Below are positions 34,736-45,900 of a stretch of DNA of 64,000 nucleotides, piece after piece. The notes beneath the pieces were generated by a model. That model was not told where the DNA came from, made no database searches, and saw only the letters and a program-made list of their open reading frames with translations. Location of the stretch: NCBI GenBank assembly GCA_905250125.1, contig CAJNOL010000506.1:46863-110862 (forward strand). Direction: 5' to 3'. Made by a program: the position numbers and the translations under genes. The DNA comes from Rotaria sordida (Eukaryota; Rotifera; Eurotatoria; Philodinida; Philodinidae). The first letter of the stretch is position 1. The number at the start of each line of letters is the position of its first letter.

Positions 34736-35506
34736 AAAAGGGTGTGGGTGTGGGTGTGGGTGGGTGTGGGTGTGGGTGTGGGTGGGTGCGAGTGTGGGGT
34801 GTGGGTGTCGGTTGAAGCCGGTCGGGTCCAAGATTTTTGGATCCGGACCTGGATCCGCTTATAATTTGCTACACTCGAACCCAAAACCGGACCCGCTTAT
34901 TTAAAAAAAGGTTGGGCCCGAACCCGATCTGGACCCGCTTGTTTAAAAAATATTGGATCCGGACCCTACCCGGACCCGGTCGCTTAAATTTTTGGATCCA
35001 AGCAGGATGATAACTCCGTTTCGATAATATATTCAAAAAGTGTTTTGTTGTTTCTTTGTCTATTTTCTAAATACATTCAATTTTTTTCTTCATAAAACGA
35101 ACAAAATTTTGAAAAAATTCACAATACATTGTATGCATCGAAGTTTTCTTCAGAGCTGAACCCGACCCGGACCCGGTCACAGCAAAATTTTTAGGCCCAG
35201 AACCCGACCCGGATCCGGGTCGGGTCCGGGTTCGCGTCCGAGTTCTACCCGACGGGCTCTAGTGGGGGTGTCGGTGGGTGTGGGTGTTGATGTTAGTGTG
35301 GGGTTGGGTGGGACGGTTTGGGTGTGAGTAAAGGAAAGATCTATATTACACCCACATCCACACCCATAGCCACATCCAGATCCACACCCACATCCACACC
35401 CCACACCCCACCCTCGCACCCACACCCCACCATCGCACCCACACCCCACACTCGCACCCACACCCCACGCCCAGACCCACACCCACACCCACACCCACAT
35501 CCTATA
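34736..35506. mobile_element. Foldback with TGTGGG ends and GACCCG repeats
   Basis: The left end is a run of GGGTGT/TGTGGG units (34738-34810) and the right end a longer run of CCCACA/CCCACACC units (35345-35505). Inside these are facing arms of GGATCCGGACC/CGGACCCG repeats (34820-35000) and GACCCGGACCCGG/GGGTCGGGTCCGGG repeats (35160-35250) around an AT-rich centre. A GT-rich run at 35258-35330 forms a tight hairpin with the right-hand run. No gene is present. No target duplication was found. Confidence 0.75.
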
Positions 35507-35509
35507 TAT

Positions 35510-36090
35510 CTCAGCACAAAGGTGTTACCATTAAACAAACCTTAAAGTAGCAAACAACATGTTTCAATATAATCAACAATGTCAGTGAAGGTCATTTTTT
35601 AATAGTTTTTCTCTTTCTCTCTCTCTTTCTCTCTACTTCACAATCACTTGGCGACCATTAACACAATGTATGTATTCAAACGTTAAATGAAAGAAAAAAA
35701 CAAGTATTAATCATAAGTGAATTGTTGGTGTATAATAACAGTGTGAAACAAGAATCATAGTAGGCAGAAATACAAAGAAATATTGAAACTACAAGTGAGT
35801 TTGCTTGCAACATAATTTTTTCTGATGCCTTCTGATTTCAATCACGCAGCTTATCAGAAAGGTGTCAGAATACTAGTCTAGTATACTTTTTTAAAAGTTG
35901 TACTGTGTTGTTCTGATCTGAAGGCTAGTGCCTAGTGTTTATAAGACGGTATGATTAATTATAAACAAAGATGATGACATGAGCGATCCGTATCGTTTCT
36001 CACTATCACAAAGTACACAGGTGGACAAATGCATCCTTTCTCTTGGACCTCGGCCATTAGAAGAGGTGTAGATCTGAAAACTTCTACATA
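35510..36090. other. Non-coding stretch
   Basis: No gene is supported. A CT-rich microsatellite (TTTCTCTCTCTCTTTCTCTC) lies near 35610. Confidence 0.35.
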
Positions 36091-36366
36091 CAGAGCTCTC
36101 TATAAACGTAGATCAAACACACAATGCGCATCCCGATCGAATTAGACATAAGAGAGTTCTAAGAGATGCGGTCTGCTTCCATTGTGGACTTCGTACGATA
36201 GCAACGAAAAGACTATATGAGCCGACATTTGTCTCATTCTATAATTCTTCACTCTGACTATCTACGAACAAATTCTCATTGAAATTCACTGAGTTCTTGT
36301 GGAACTAGACTCATTTTACTATAAAGATCGATGTATCGTAAAACTAATCAATCTCATTGTGAAATA

Positions 36367-37346
36367 CAGCTGTTGTCAAAAAAACTCGGACATCTTGTTG
36401 TGCCAGTATTTTCCTATATATATGTCATTGTCAAACTCTTTCATATATTGGATGATAGCCTACGACGAGTACTATCGAACAGTATATTTCAAGATTTTAT
36501 TCGTTCATCTTTAGAAGAAATAAGAGACAAACACCTGTTTTCCATGGACATCACATAATTTTTTTACAACATTAATTTCAACATTTTTGAATTCTTCAGC
36601 AAAAAAAAGTTCGAATTCATCAGTGTTTTTGGGTTTTCAGTTTTGTGTTTTACGATCGACCAAATTTTAGGTATACGTTTTAATTTATCATTTTGATGTT
36701 TTAAGCAACGACGAAAAATATTACGAAAAAGTTGTAAGTGTAAAATCATTATTTTTATGCTATTTAGCTCATTGTACACGTCGTTTTTTTTCTTCAGGTT
36801 TTAACATATGAGTGCTCCTTGGTAAAATATTCCTATAACCATATTCATGAAGATAACGACATATTGCTGATGTAGATATTGATGAAGGATACATTCTCAT
36901 TAAATTTTCGTTTATTTTATCAAGAGTTATTTCATTGTTTCGTCGAATATATTGACCAATAGCTTTTTTTCTACTCCACTATGTACACGTGGTCGAGCAT
37001 TTCCACCTCGATGTTTAAGTGAATTTGTTTGTTTCGATTTGTTAACACTGTAATAGATAGTACTTCGTGAAATATTTGTTTCACCATGAATAACACGAGC
37101 GGATCATATGCCATTGTTTCAATAATGTAATATTGAGATATGATGATTTTCTAAATCATTAGTTGGTGTCATGATTAAGTATATGTGTATCGAAAGAAAA
37201 GAAATCACACTTCTGTACGATGAACATATAGTATAGCTATCGATGATTCATCCCTAGAACTATTAGCTTTGTAATTGCTTTCAATGGTAAAGAAAAACGT
37301 TACAAAAAAATAAATAATTTTGTCCAAGCTTTTTTGACTACAGCTG
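36367..37346 (-). mobile_element. Tc1-like transposon, decayed
   Basis: The inverted ends are CAGCTGTTGTCAAAAAAACT and CAGCTGTAGTCAAAAAAGCT, the form common in Tc1 elements. TA precedes the left end. The right flank reads AC, probably a mutated TA. The length of about 980 bp is short for a Tc1, and the second half of the transposase gene is missing or unrecognisable. Confidence 0.8.
36640..37172 (-). pseudogene. Tc1-like transposase, N-terminal half
   Basis: Read from ATG at 37172 on the minus strand, the product shows a Tc1-type double helix-turn-helix DNA-binding region. Recognisable pieces are ISRSTIYYSVNKSKQTNSLK, HRGGNARPR (the GRPR-like hook), AIGQYIRRNNEITL and YLHEYGYRNILPRSTHMLKP, then EEKKRRVQ-stop-AK. 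There are in-frame stops at 37119-37121, 37104-37106, 36769-36771 and 36760-36762. A one-base frameshift lies in the A run after GVEKK. No catalytic DDE region can be read, so it is dead. Confidence 0.75.
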
Positions 37347-39782
37347 ACATCATTTAATGAAAGTTTGACAGATCGACCTCACACATATAGCAAATGTTTC
37401 TCCATAGACCTCAATGATCTCCTAAAATTTTTAGGAAATATCGTTGACTACAACGAAATGGTGCTATGATGAATATGGAAAAATTGTTACAGGTCTAGAC
37501 ACTTGTATATTCAAGTAAATGAGCTCGTCTTTCGTTCATATAACTAGCACATATAGAAGCATATTTCAACCAAAAAACCAGCTTCAAAAATCAAAGGGTA
37601 TCGTACAAAACAGAACAAAATCTTGAGTAGTCAATATATTGCCATCATATTTTGGCATTATGTTAAAACTGAACAGCATGATGAATAAGGATAAGAGTGT
37701 CCATCTGTTTCACATACACTAATTCCAATACTCATCCTGAGGGATTATCCTCATAGAAACTGTCAAAAGACAGTTGTCTAGATGGAATAAATACAATTTG
37801 ATACTCATACTAGCGATGCAACGGTGACTGCACCAGTTGATCGATGCCACCTGTGGACGGTGAACTGGTGAATCGGTGACATTGATGACGGATGGCTACT
37901 GCACTAGTGGTACGGCGAATCAATGGCACCATTTTATCAATCGATTTTTATTGTATTCCTATTTTTACGATATGTAGTACGTCCCGGTAACTTGCGCACT
38001 TAATCTTTCAGCCATAAGTAGTCTCTTGTACTAATGAAATTATTTTTGCAAATGCTCATCAGAAATTTTGAATACGGTGGAGAATTAAGTCAGTAGGAGT
38101 TTTGAAACCTATGGCGGAGATCAGTGTATTGGTACTGCCAAGTGCATTGAGCCTTATGTTGCCTGAGTAATAGTAGAAACCGGTCACCACTGTAGGTTTT
38201 CAACTGACAGTATTGGCCTTAACGGCTGTAGTCGCGCCATATTCTTCAGTAGACGACGGCATGAGAAAGATAACACTTCTTTCATACCTGACTACAGTGA
38301 TTCGGCGATCAAAAGAGCAAGTCGAATCATGAAAATCTATGGTAACGACTAGTGTAACAGCATCAATGGCTGTTGTAGGCATGCAGACTTCTGAATAATG
38401 ACCATTCTTAATCATCTCAGTAAGTTCTTCAGATTCTAACTGGCCATATTCGCCTTAATTCTGAGGATTGAAATCGTATTCTTGATTTGAGAGTGCAGTC
38501 TTATACAAGACATACTTTCTCACGTTAATGTAATGATCAGACTAACGGCATCTCAAGCGAGAAAATAAAAGCTTACGGTGACAGTTGCTAGGAAGTCATC
38601 ACCGGTTACCCTGAGCCTCTTCTAATCCACAAAATGCTATGAATCGGCCATCACTGTAGGATTCTGACGTGCCAAATGGTATTATTGGACTTGAGGATAT
38701 TAGTTGATATTGTATTCCTAAGTTATTTGCATTAGCATCTTTTATATTCAGATAGCTTTACGCTAGTAAATTTCAGTTATATGAACATACTGATGTCGGC
38801 TACGGTATGCCTATAGTCAGTAGTATATTCGTGAAGTGGTCATCCTATCGAAACAGCTTATGAAGTTTGTGAAATACGATCATATATCACAACAACTAGA
38901 TAAATACCGACTGAATATGCTCTTCTCGATTATGAAATGATCAGCTTCACTTTTGATAGGGGTCAGGTCAACCTGAGTAACTTTAATTTTAGTAAGTTGT
39001 GATCGATGCCTATAGTGTACTGTCTACTGATGGACTGGTAAACGGAGCACTGACGGCACTGATAAATGACGAACAGATGACACCAGTGATCACCATCACT
39101 GCTGCATCCCTAGCTCATACAAAAACTCAACATTAAATTAACATGATTTGCTTTGAAAATGTTTGAAAGTAAATAGTGATTTCATTAATAACAAAATATG
39201 ATGGCAATATATTAACCACCATTATTGTATTTTGTTTTGTATGATAGCTATTCATTTTTGAAGCTGTTTTTTTCATAGAAATAGATATCTATGTATGTTA
39301 GTTATGTGGTCAAGAGATGTGCTCATTTACTTGAATCTACAAGTGTCTAGATCTGTAACAGTTTCTTCATATTCACCATAATATCATTTCGCTGTAGTCA
39401 GCTACATTTGCCTAAAAATTTGAGGAGACTATTGAGGTCCATGGAGGAACATTTCCTACATGTGTGAAATCGGTCTGTCAAACTTTCATTAAACAATGCA
39501 GTTCACAATGAGATACGATAGTTTTACGATACATTGATCGTTGTAGTAAAATGGATCTCGCTTCACAACAGCTGAGTGAATTATAATAAGAGTCTTCGCA
39601 TAGATAGTCAGGCTATAGGGCTACAAAATAAGACAAATGCCGATTCATAAAGTCTTCGTTGCTATTGTATGAAGTTCACAATGGAAGCAGACCGTAACTC
39701 TTAAAACTCTCTTATGTCTCATTCGATCGAGATGCGAATGGTGTGTATGATCTACATTCATCGAGAGTTATAATAGGCTTCC

Positions 39783-40009
39783 AAGCTAAATAGCACCAAA
39801 TCTTAGTGCACTTCTCTTTTATTTTGAAATCTTCAAAAGCACTTCCTTTTATACCAAACGAGAATTTCGAGCTCTACAGAGCCGTATATGTCTCATAGTT
39901 GTACATCCTCTTAAAAAAAATGAAAAATGATAGAAAATGAACATATGCAAAATAATGCACTCCGATTGTACATACATTACATATTTTGGTCACATGTTTG
40001 ACAATTTAT
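39783..40009. other. Non-coding interval
   Basis: I see nothing recognisable here. Confidence 0.3.
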
Positions 40010-40345
40010 CACAAAACATTTGAACTATCAATCAAATGAGTATTAAGAAACCACAAACCACAAAGTTGTGGCGGAAACATTTTTCTAAAACTTGATATGC
40101 ATGAGACTTTTAACTGGCTCTTTATTAAGTTGGAATACGTCCTATATCAGAACACTTTGGAAAAACAGTTGAAATCTGGCATTTTACTTACATTAGCGGT
40201 TAATTTTCATAAAATCTTTATTTCAATTTAATAAAATGCTATTTAAAAGTTCCTGGCACGTCAACTTGTCGAAAAACGTTCGCACCACAACTCTGTGGTT
40301 TCTTAATAGTCATTTCATTGATAGCTCAAATGTTTTGCAAAGCAC
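40010..40345. mobile_element. Short foldback, 0.34 kb
   Basis: The arms 40010-40090 and 40265-40340 are inverted copies sharing AAAACATTTGA, TATTAAGAAACCACA and GTTGTGG. The centre is AT-rich. The length and structure fit a MITE. No target duplication is clear. Confidence 0.72.
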
Positions 40346-40871
40346 TCGCCAGTTGAAGCTCTTTCATCCCATATATGATTGTGCTGGATATCGTGTGAAC
40401 AATCCAATGGACTAAGTTACGGGCTTATGTACTCCTGTCCTATAGTAAAGGTATCGTGCAAAGAATTCTTTGTTATCATTGACAGCAAGAAACGCACTTC
40501 TTGCCCGATGACTTCTGTTGCACAAAATATCATGAAAGTCTTCCTTGCAGCAAAGATCTATAGCAAGAAATGATAAAGAAATTTTTTCAAAGAACAAGTG
40601 ATTTTTTGCAACAAGAAAATAAGATGTTGGATCTTTCTTGCTTATAAGACGTTGGAAATGTATTATTTCTAAGAAGTGCAATGACGGATCTCTTTTTGTG
40701 TGCATTTGTAGAAGAACTAGCATCGTTGTGCCTCTTTCCATATATCTTTTCGAAGAGACACATAAGGTGTCTTTTTCTGAATTGTCTATACATCTCAAAA
40801 CTATCCGTTCATTTTTAGAGTGTTACTCGAAAAGAAACCCTAAAGCGACTACATAACCATTAGTGGGGAAA
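40346..40871 (+). other. Upstream region of the NHL gene
   Basis: It contains irregular repeats of CAAGAAATG and TTGCAGCAAAG-like words (40480-40640). It lies directly upstream of the start codon at 40872 and probably includes the promoter and 5' leader. No specific element is identified. Confidence 0.35.
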
Positions 40872-41083
40872 ATGGCAGCAAAACAGATTGTCACAACATA
40901 TGTTACTGAACCGCCAACTACTACCAAGACGGGAACATCAACAGAATCAACAGTAGGTTCTGTTCATAAAATTAATATGCCTGACGAACAAATAAGTCTT
41001 ACGGCACCAGTGAGTGTTGTTTCAGCAACATCATTATCAAATCCCAAGGGTGGCGGCGCAAGAGGAGTATTTCAAAGTCCAAG
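40872..41083 (+). CDS. NHL-repeat membrane protein, exon 1
   Basis: First exon of a five-exon gene (exons 40872-41083, 41156-41298, 50302-50774, 55770-55908 and 55978-56261) that gives 416 residues when joined. This exon encodes a Thr/Ser-rich cytoplasmic N-terminus (YVTEPPTTTKTGTSTEST). I take ATG at 40872 as the start; the in-frame GTG nine bases upstream is not needed. The exon ends in phase 2 before GTATAT. The 72-bp intron to exon 2 is a multiple of three with no stop, so an unspliced reading would simply add 24 residues rich in Phe and His. The GT-AG borders and the better downstream sequence favour splicing. Confidence 0.78.
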
Positions 41084-41155
41084 GTATATCTCTCTTTTTA
41101 CTGTTCATATCTTCTTTCATTCATTCTTTCACATCGATTTAAGCACATATGTTAG

Positions 41156-41298
41156 GAACCTTTGGACACAAATTTTGGCATCTTCGCCCATGGATAAATT
41201 ATTTCTTCTAGTTTTCGTTATCGTATCAGTGATCGGTATTGTTTTGATCATTGCATTAAATGCTGCATTGCATCGTTCCATCGGAACAACGTTCACAT
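41156..41298 (+). CDS. NHL-repeat membrane protein, exon 2 (membrane anchor)
   Basis: This exon encodes NLWTQILASSPMDK and then a single strong transmembrane segment, LFLLVFVIVSVIGIVLIIAL, at about residues 86-108 of the joined protein. With a short cytoplasmic N-terminus and the propeller after the helix, a type II topology with an extracellular C-terminus is expected. The exon ends ...ACA-T before the strong donor GTAAGTATT. The next recognisable coding exon is 9 kb away and begins with GC, which completes a Cys codon in phase. Short cytoplasmic tail, one helix and NHL repeats is an arrangement common in bdelloid gene sets. That statement comes from general knowledge. Confidence 0.75.
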
Positions 41299-41637
41299 GT
41301 AAGTATTGTTAAAAATAGTGGTCAGATTACAGAATTATCTAGTTATTTATGAAGTATTTCACTTCAGACAACAAATTATTTTCTGACTCTATCGAGAAAA
41401 ACTGTGATTCACATCGCTTCCATAATAATCCAAAAATATACTCGTTTCACTAACGAGGAAATATATTTATGTGCGCCCGCACTCTGAAAAAGGGCTTTAA
41501 ACCATTTTATCCCGTAGGAATTTTGATGTATATCATTAATATCAATGTCTTAGCTGCTTTCGCATAAGTTTGAAAAAAAACAGATAATTAAAATTTTTCA
41601 TTTTTCATTTTCTATAGATATGATTCATATGTCATTC

Positions 41638-42965
41638 TCCAGGCAAGCAAAAAATAAGGAGAGATGCCCGACATGACTAGTCTCAAATGTCTGCACTATC
41701 TTCTAGCCTAGTCTGAAATGACTTGCAGCCCGTCAGAACTAGTTGTCTTGATGCACAAAGTCTTGCAACTTAATATAGACTAGTCTGAAACATGCTCTCA
41801 CTCTGTCATGACTAGTCCGTTTCGTATGATCATACTGCCAAGACGTGTCAGCAGAACGACAAAGTCAAGAAGAAAAGAAGACGATAGGTGGATTCGAAAA
41901 TTCGATCCGACACTATTGAATGCCTAACTAGTCTAGACTATTTTCAATGGAAATGCGGACTAATATGAAGAGTCATTTGTACTAGTCATGACTAATTGTT
42001 TTTAAGGAACTAGTGCCAGTTTTGATTCAGACTAGTCTAAACTCCCTAGATAGTCTCTTTTAGTTGCACTTAATCGTCCGAACAACTCATTTAGACTTGT
42101 TCATATCGAGACTAGAACGATGTATCCAACGAGAATTGCCTATTTATGTCCTTTAAATTTTTAGACTGAAATAACAATTAAAAATAATTTTATTAAAACA
42201 ATGAATATTAGTATTTTTCTACGAGAATATTATTTTATCTTAATATAAAATCCGATGATTTGAAGATAAAAAGAGATTTAAATTTTAGAATTATAGTTTA
42301 TTTTTAAATTTAAATCAGAAATATTTTAAATGAAGATAAACGTAAACTATGATATGAAAGGCAAGATTCTTTGAAAATATACATCATTTTTATTTTATTT
42401 TGAAATGTTAATTGTTTTTCAAATAGCAAATAATATTTTCCAAATATCGACGATCAAAAAATTTTCTTCTAAAGGAAACTTAAAAAATTCTCAATTAATT
42501 TTATTTAGTCTTATTTCACTAATTTGCGATTTTATAATAAACATTTTTTATTAATATTAAAACTTGACAAAGTGATAAGTCAAACTATATTAATTAGTGT
42601 CTTAGAATGTCTACTGACATGTTAAAATTGATCACTTGATCATATGGTCCAATCGGATAAACTATGGGTAAGTAATATGTGCTTTGTATGTTCGAATCCA
42701 ACTTTATACACATACTTCTATCATTTAGACTAGTTCAGATTAGACCACTACATGGGACTAAATCCTGATAGATGTGGCATCACAGACGTTCTTCCTTTTC
42801 TAATTTAAAATGTATTTAGAACGGATGCTTGGACGGGTCCTAAACATTCCAAACAATTTCGGACTAGCCATGTAGAAGCCGGTATTGAGAAAAAGACTAT
42901 ACCGGACGTGCCGTCAGGACTAGATATCAGATTAGTCTTTTTACCCGTCCTTTGCTCGCCTGGAT
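41638..42965. mobile_element. Foldback with GACTAGTC arms
   Basis: The terminal inverted repeats are CCAGGCAAGCAAA and its near-complement TTTGCTCGCCTGG. Both arms (41660-42120 and 42720-42950) carry many copies of GACTAGTC, itself a perfect 8-bp palindrome, often within GACTAGTCTGAAA, at irregular spacing. The centre (42150-42600) is very AT-rich. No target duplication is clear and no transposase is seen. It lies in intron 2 of the NHL gene. Confidence 0.82.
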
Positions 42966-43411
42966 CTTCATTTTTGTAAAATTTGTAATATTACTGAATT
43001 TTTTCGTAAAATACTGTAAAGAATGAACAAGATACAATATAGAACATATTTTTCTGTTATAATTAAAAAATACTACCCTTATCCTGTCCATGTGGATATT
43101 TATCTGATTGATAACATGTTCTTTCGAACAGCACTCTGATACTGATCAAACCAGTATGGTCATATACGTTCGTTTCGTTCTGATTTCTTTACATATAATC
43201 ATGATATTTTATCTCGTACTCTCTAGTGAATTCTTTTCTGTGTAATACATTCCAGTAAAGTCTTTCTCTTTTCAAGCTCTAGTACATATATAGCGTTTTA
43301 CAACAATTAAACACTATATACATACGTGGCAAAGCAATACTTCTCTTTGACCATACACGAGCAAGTCGACGACCACTTCACAACATTGTAGAACATCAAA
43401 AAAAAATAACC

Positions 43412-43726
43412 ATGTTCAACGTAGCTAACGTAGTACGCTTGTCTAATGAGTTTGTGAAGGAAAAGTATCCGAATAGTAAAGAAAATAAAACATCTCCTCA
43501 AGATCATGCAGCCGCTGATCAACTCATTTCGGTATTGCAGTTGCTGGCAACTTCGTCCGAAATGATTCATGGCGACATTGAGTTTGAAATTCACGAGTAT
43601 GTCGGCGCTAATGAGTCTTATATAATTGAGCCAGATGGCACCGAAGAAACCTGCGTAGTTGGTAATCGATCTTTCTCGTATCAAAATACGTGTGAAATTG
43701 TGCAACTTGCGAATGCTGTTCAATAG
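43412..43726 (+). CDS. Uncharacterised 104-residue reading frame
   Basis: I do not recognise this protein. The frame has an ATG, is hydrophilic and acidic (for example HGDIEFEIHEYVGANES, EPDGTEETCV), and ends at TAG. Its amino-acid composition looks more like a real protein than the overlapping minus-strand frame, which is why I list it. It sits in intron 2 of the NHL gene on the same strand, between two foldback elements. It could be a small gene, a fragment of a mobile-element gene or chance. No signal peptide or membrane segment is seen. Confidence 0.3.
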   Translation: MFNVANVVRLSNEFVKEKYPNSKENKTSPQDHAAADQLISVLQLLATSSEMIHGDIEFEIHEYVGANESYIIEPDGTEETCVVGNRSFSYQNTCEIVQLANAVQ

Positions 43727-43743
43727 AAGCTTTACGAATTCAC

Positions 43744-44611
43744 CTAAGGAAAACCAATTTCATAAAAATCATGGATTTTTATCAAGTTTGACCAAAAGTA
43801 ATCCATGTTAAATAATCCAAATCTGCAATCAGTTTCTGAAAATTTTGAGTTTGCTTTTTTTCTCAAGGAAAAAGATATTATCAAAAAATGACGATATTTT
43901 ATATAGTGTGAACAAAGGTAAATGGAGTCGAGGAATCCGAATCTGTAGTCGACTTCTCGAAACTTTTTGAGTTCGATGTATTTAGTAGAAAAAAAGTTTT
44001 TTTTCAAAAAGATTTGTTTTGTTAAAAGTAAGTGACTATGTATACTCCAGTGTACATAGCCATGTCGCTACGTGCACTCAGAATAGCATAATGAAATCAT
44101 TACATATTATGGACGGTTTCATTTTCATGCGAAGGGAAAGAAAAGAGTAGCGAAGAGTGAGGCTCTCTTTCTCTCCCATACCCTCTCTCCCTCATGCATC
44201 TCTGCTCACGTCTATCTCTCCACTAATATATCTCTCTCCTTCACGTTTTTCTCTCCCTGACCTCTCTATGAGAGACGTGGGAGGGAAAAATATGGAAGAA
44301 AATGAGAGACATGAGGGGAAGAGATCCTCACTCCTCGCTTCTCTTTTCTCTCCTCTCGCACGAAAATGAAACCGTCTATTATATGTAACGCTTTAACTAT
44401 GCTATTCTGAGTGTACATAGCCACTTCCTTATCAAAGACTCATTTTTGTCAGTCAGTGCGTCTTTTCAATAAAAACAAAAGCTCAGAATTTCGAGAAATA
44501 ATTTATAGTTTCAGATTCCTTGATTCCGATTACCTTTGGTCAGACTTTATACGATATCTTTATTTGTACAAAACTACTTTGCGCTCGATGAACTCGAAAA
44601 GTTTCCGTTAG
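43744..44611. repeat. Foldback with satellite arms and CT-rich hairpin
   Basis: The outer arms (43744-44030 and 44430-44611) carry inverted copies of a unit with GAGGAATCCGAATCT and TTTCTGAAAATTTTGAGTTT. The inner arms (44053-44200 and 44290-44425) share CACTCAGAATAGCAT and GACGGTTTCATTTTC. The centre is rich in CTCTCTCCC with the complementary GAGAGACATGAG. The outer unit is the same as the satellite at 45480-45850. Confidence 0.68.
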
Positions 44612-45479
44612 TAGTTATCCAGCAACATAACTAACTAGTAGCTATAACTTCCCTTGCGTGTTGGAGGCAGGAAAAGTGGCTCCATTTACACTACCGCTAA
44701 TGGACGTGGGTTTCACATTCCTAGTTTCTAGAAACGGGAATGTCAGACACTCTCATGTAAAAAGAACAGCAAACATGTTTAAAAACGTCGCTTCACTGGA
44801 ACAATTTTATGAAACCCAGTATGAGACGTGTTCCCATCGCTCGGGAGAGAAACACCCAAGAATAGTAACGTGGGAACAACTAATTTTCATGTAAATAGAT
44901 AAGGAAGCATTTATAAAAACTATTTGTATATTCAAAGAGTCCTAGAAAATGTGGCATGCGATGCATTCTCTGTTCATGGAAATTGGGTTGACAATGGAGG
45001 TCCATGTTTATCGCGATTGTGAATTTCGAATTTAAGGTGTCGAAAATAATTAATTCGAGGGGATTTTATTCTTTTTTCTATCTATATATAATTTGTTAGA
45101 GTTTGAAAAGCTGTTCATGAAAACATAATTGTTCAGTTTTGATTGAATAACTGTTTAGCTACAATAGCATTTAGGCTTCCCCTAAGAATGTCCCTCAATC
45201 ATTTAGTTCCCAGGAATAGAAACAGAGAATATGGCTTGAGTTTCTACTCCTTGAAGCGAGAAATGCCACATGTATTACACCCTTTGAAAACTGAGGAATC
45301 TAGTTAGATTCATCGGTTACTAAATTAAAAAATATAAGAAAATACTCTCTTTCTAAGGAGCACTTCTGGTACTAACAGATGTTTTTTAATCCGGGCCAGT
45401 ATGCAAAATGATTCTCTCAACTTTGAGCGAAACATTTTCGAGTTTACTGAACGGATGGTCGCCTCTAAAAGTTACGAGC
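44612..45479. other. Intronic non-coding stretch
   Basis: No gene or repeat is recognised. Confidence 0.3.
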
Positions 45480-45860
45480 TTTTATAAAATTTAGTCAATG
45501 GTGATCCGGGTTGAGGAATCCAAATCTATAATTGGTCCATCAACATTTTCAGTTTCAGTTTCTCGTTAAGGTAAGGGTATTTTTGAGAAATAACCATTCT
45601 TCATAAAGTTTAACCCAAATCAATTGGAGTTGAGGAATCCGAATCAATAATCAGTTTCTGAAAATTTTGAATTTGATAGTCTACTTTAGAAAAGAGTGTT
45701 TTTGAGAAATAACAGCTTTTTTCCGAAATTTGATCAAAGATTATCAAGATCGAGGAATCTGAATCTATAACTGTTTCTCGAGGTTTTCAGTTCCATTTTT
45801 TCTACAGAAAAACATTTTTAGCAGAAAATGATCTTTTTTCCGTAAAAACTTCTTTTTCTT
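45480..45860 (+). repeat. Satellite of about 120 bp
   Basis: Three imperfect units have the order AAATTTGATCAAAG, TGAGGAATCCGAATCTATAA, CAGTTTCTGAAAATTTTGA and TTTTTGAGAAATAAC. The same unit forms the arms of the foldback at 43744-44611, and a single copy may lie near 9390. Confidence 0.7.
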
Positions 45861-45900
45861 AAAAAACTTAATTTTTATACCAAAAAAAAACATATTTTTG

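Larger units (their letters stand above)
36091..39782. mobile_element. Giant inverted repeat, 3.7 kb
   Basis: The left arm (36091 to about 37940) is matched by the inverted right arm (about 39000-39782). Shared segments include GACATAAGAGAGTT, GGTCTGCTTCCATTGTG, AATGAAAGTTTGACAG and CAATATATTGCCATCATATT. The left arm is about 1 kb longer because a Tc1-like element (36367-37346) lies in it, and the right arm shows the empty site. The inner 37800-39100 holds diverged short repeats around CGGTGA and ACTGAT. No gene is visible except the transposase remnant. Confidence 0.8.

Noticed and set aside
34736..35506. A true chromosome end
   Set aside because: TGTGGG tracts are short, degenerate and face each other, and unique genes continue on both sides, so these are internal tracts.
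41084..41155. Coding continuation through intron 1 of the NHL gene
   Set aside because: The 72 bp are open in frame, but GT-AG borders, the T-rich tract and the odd Phe/His-rich product favour an intron.
42685..42705. GTTCGAATCC, a tRNA B-box-like word
   Set aside because: No A box, acceptor stem or anticodon arm can be built around it. It lies in the AT-rich centre of a foldback.
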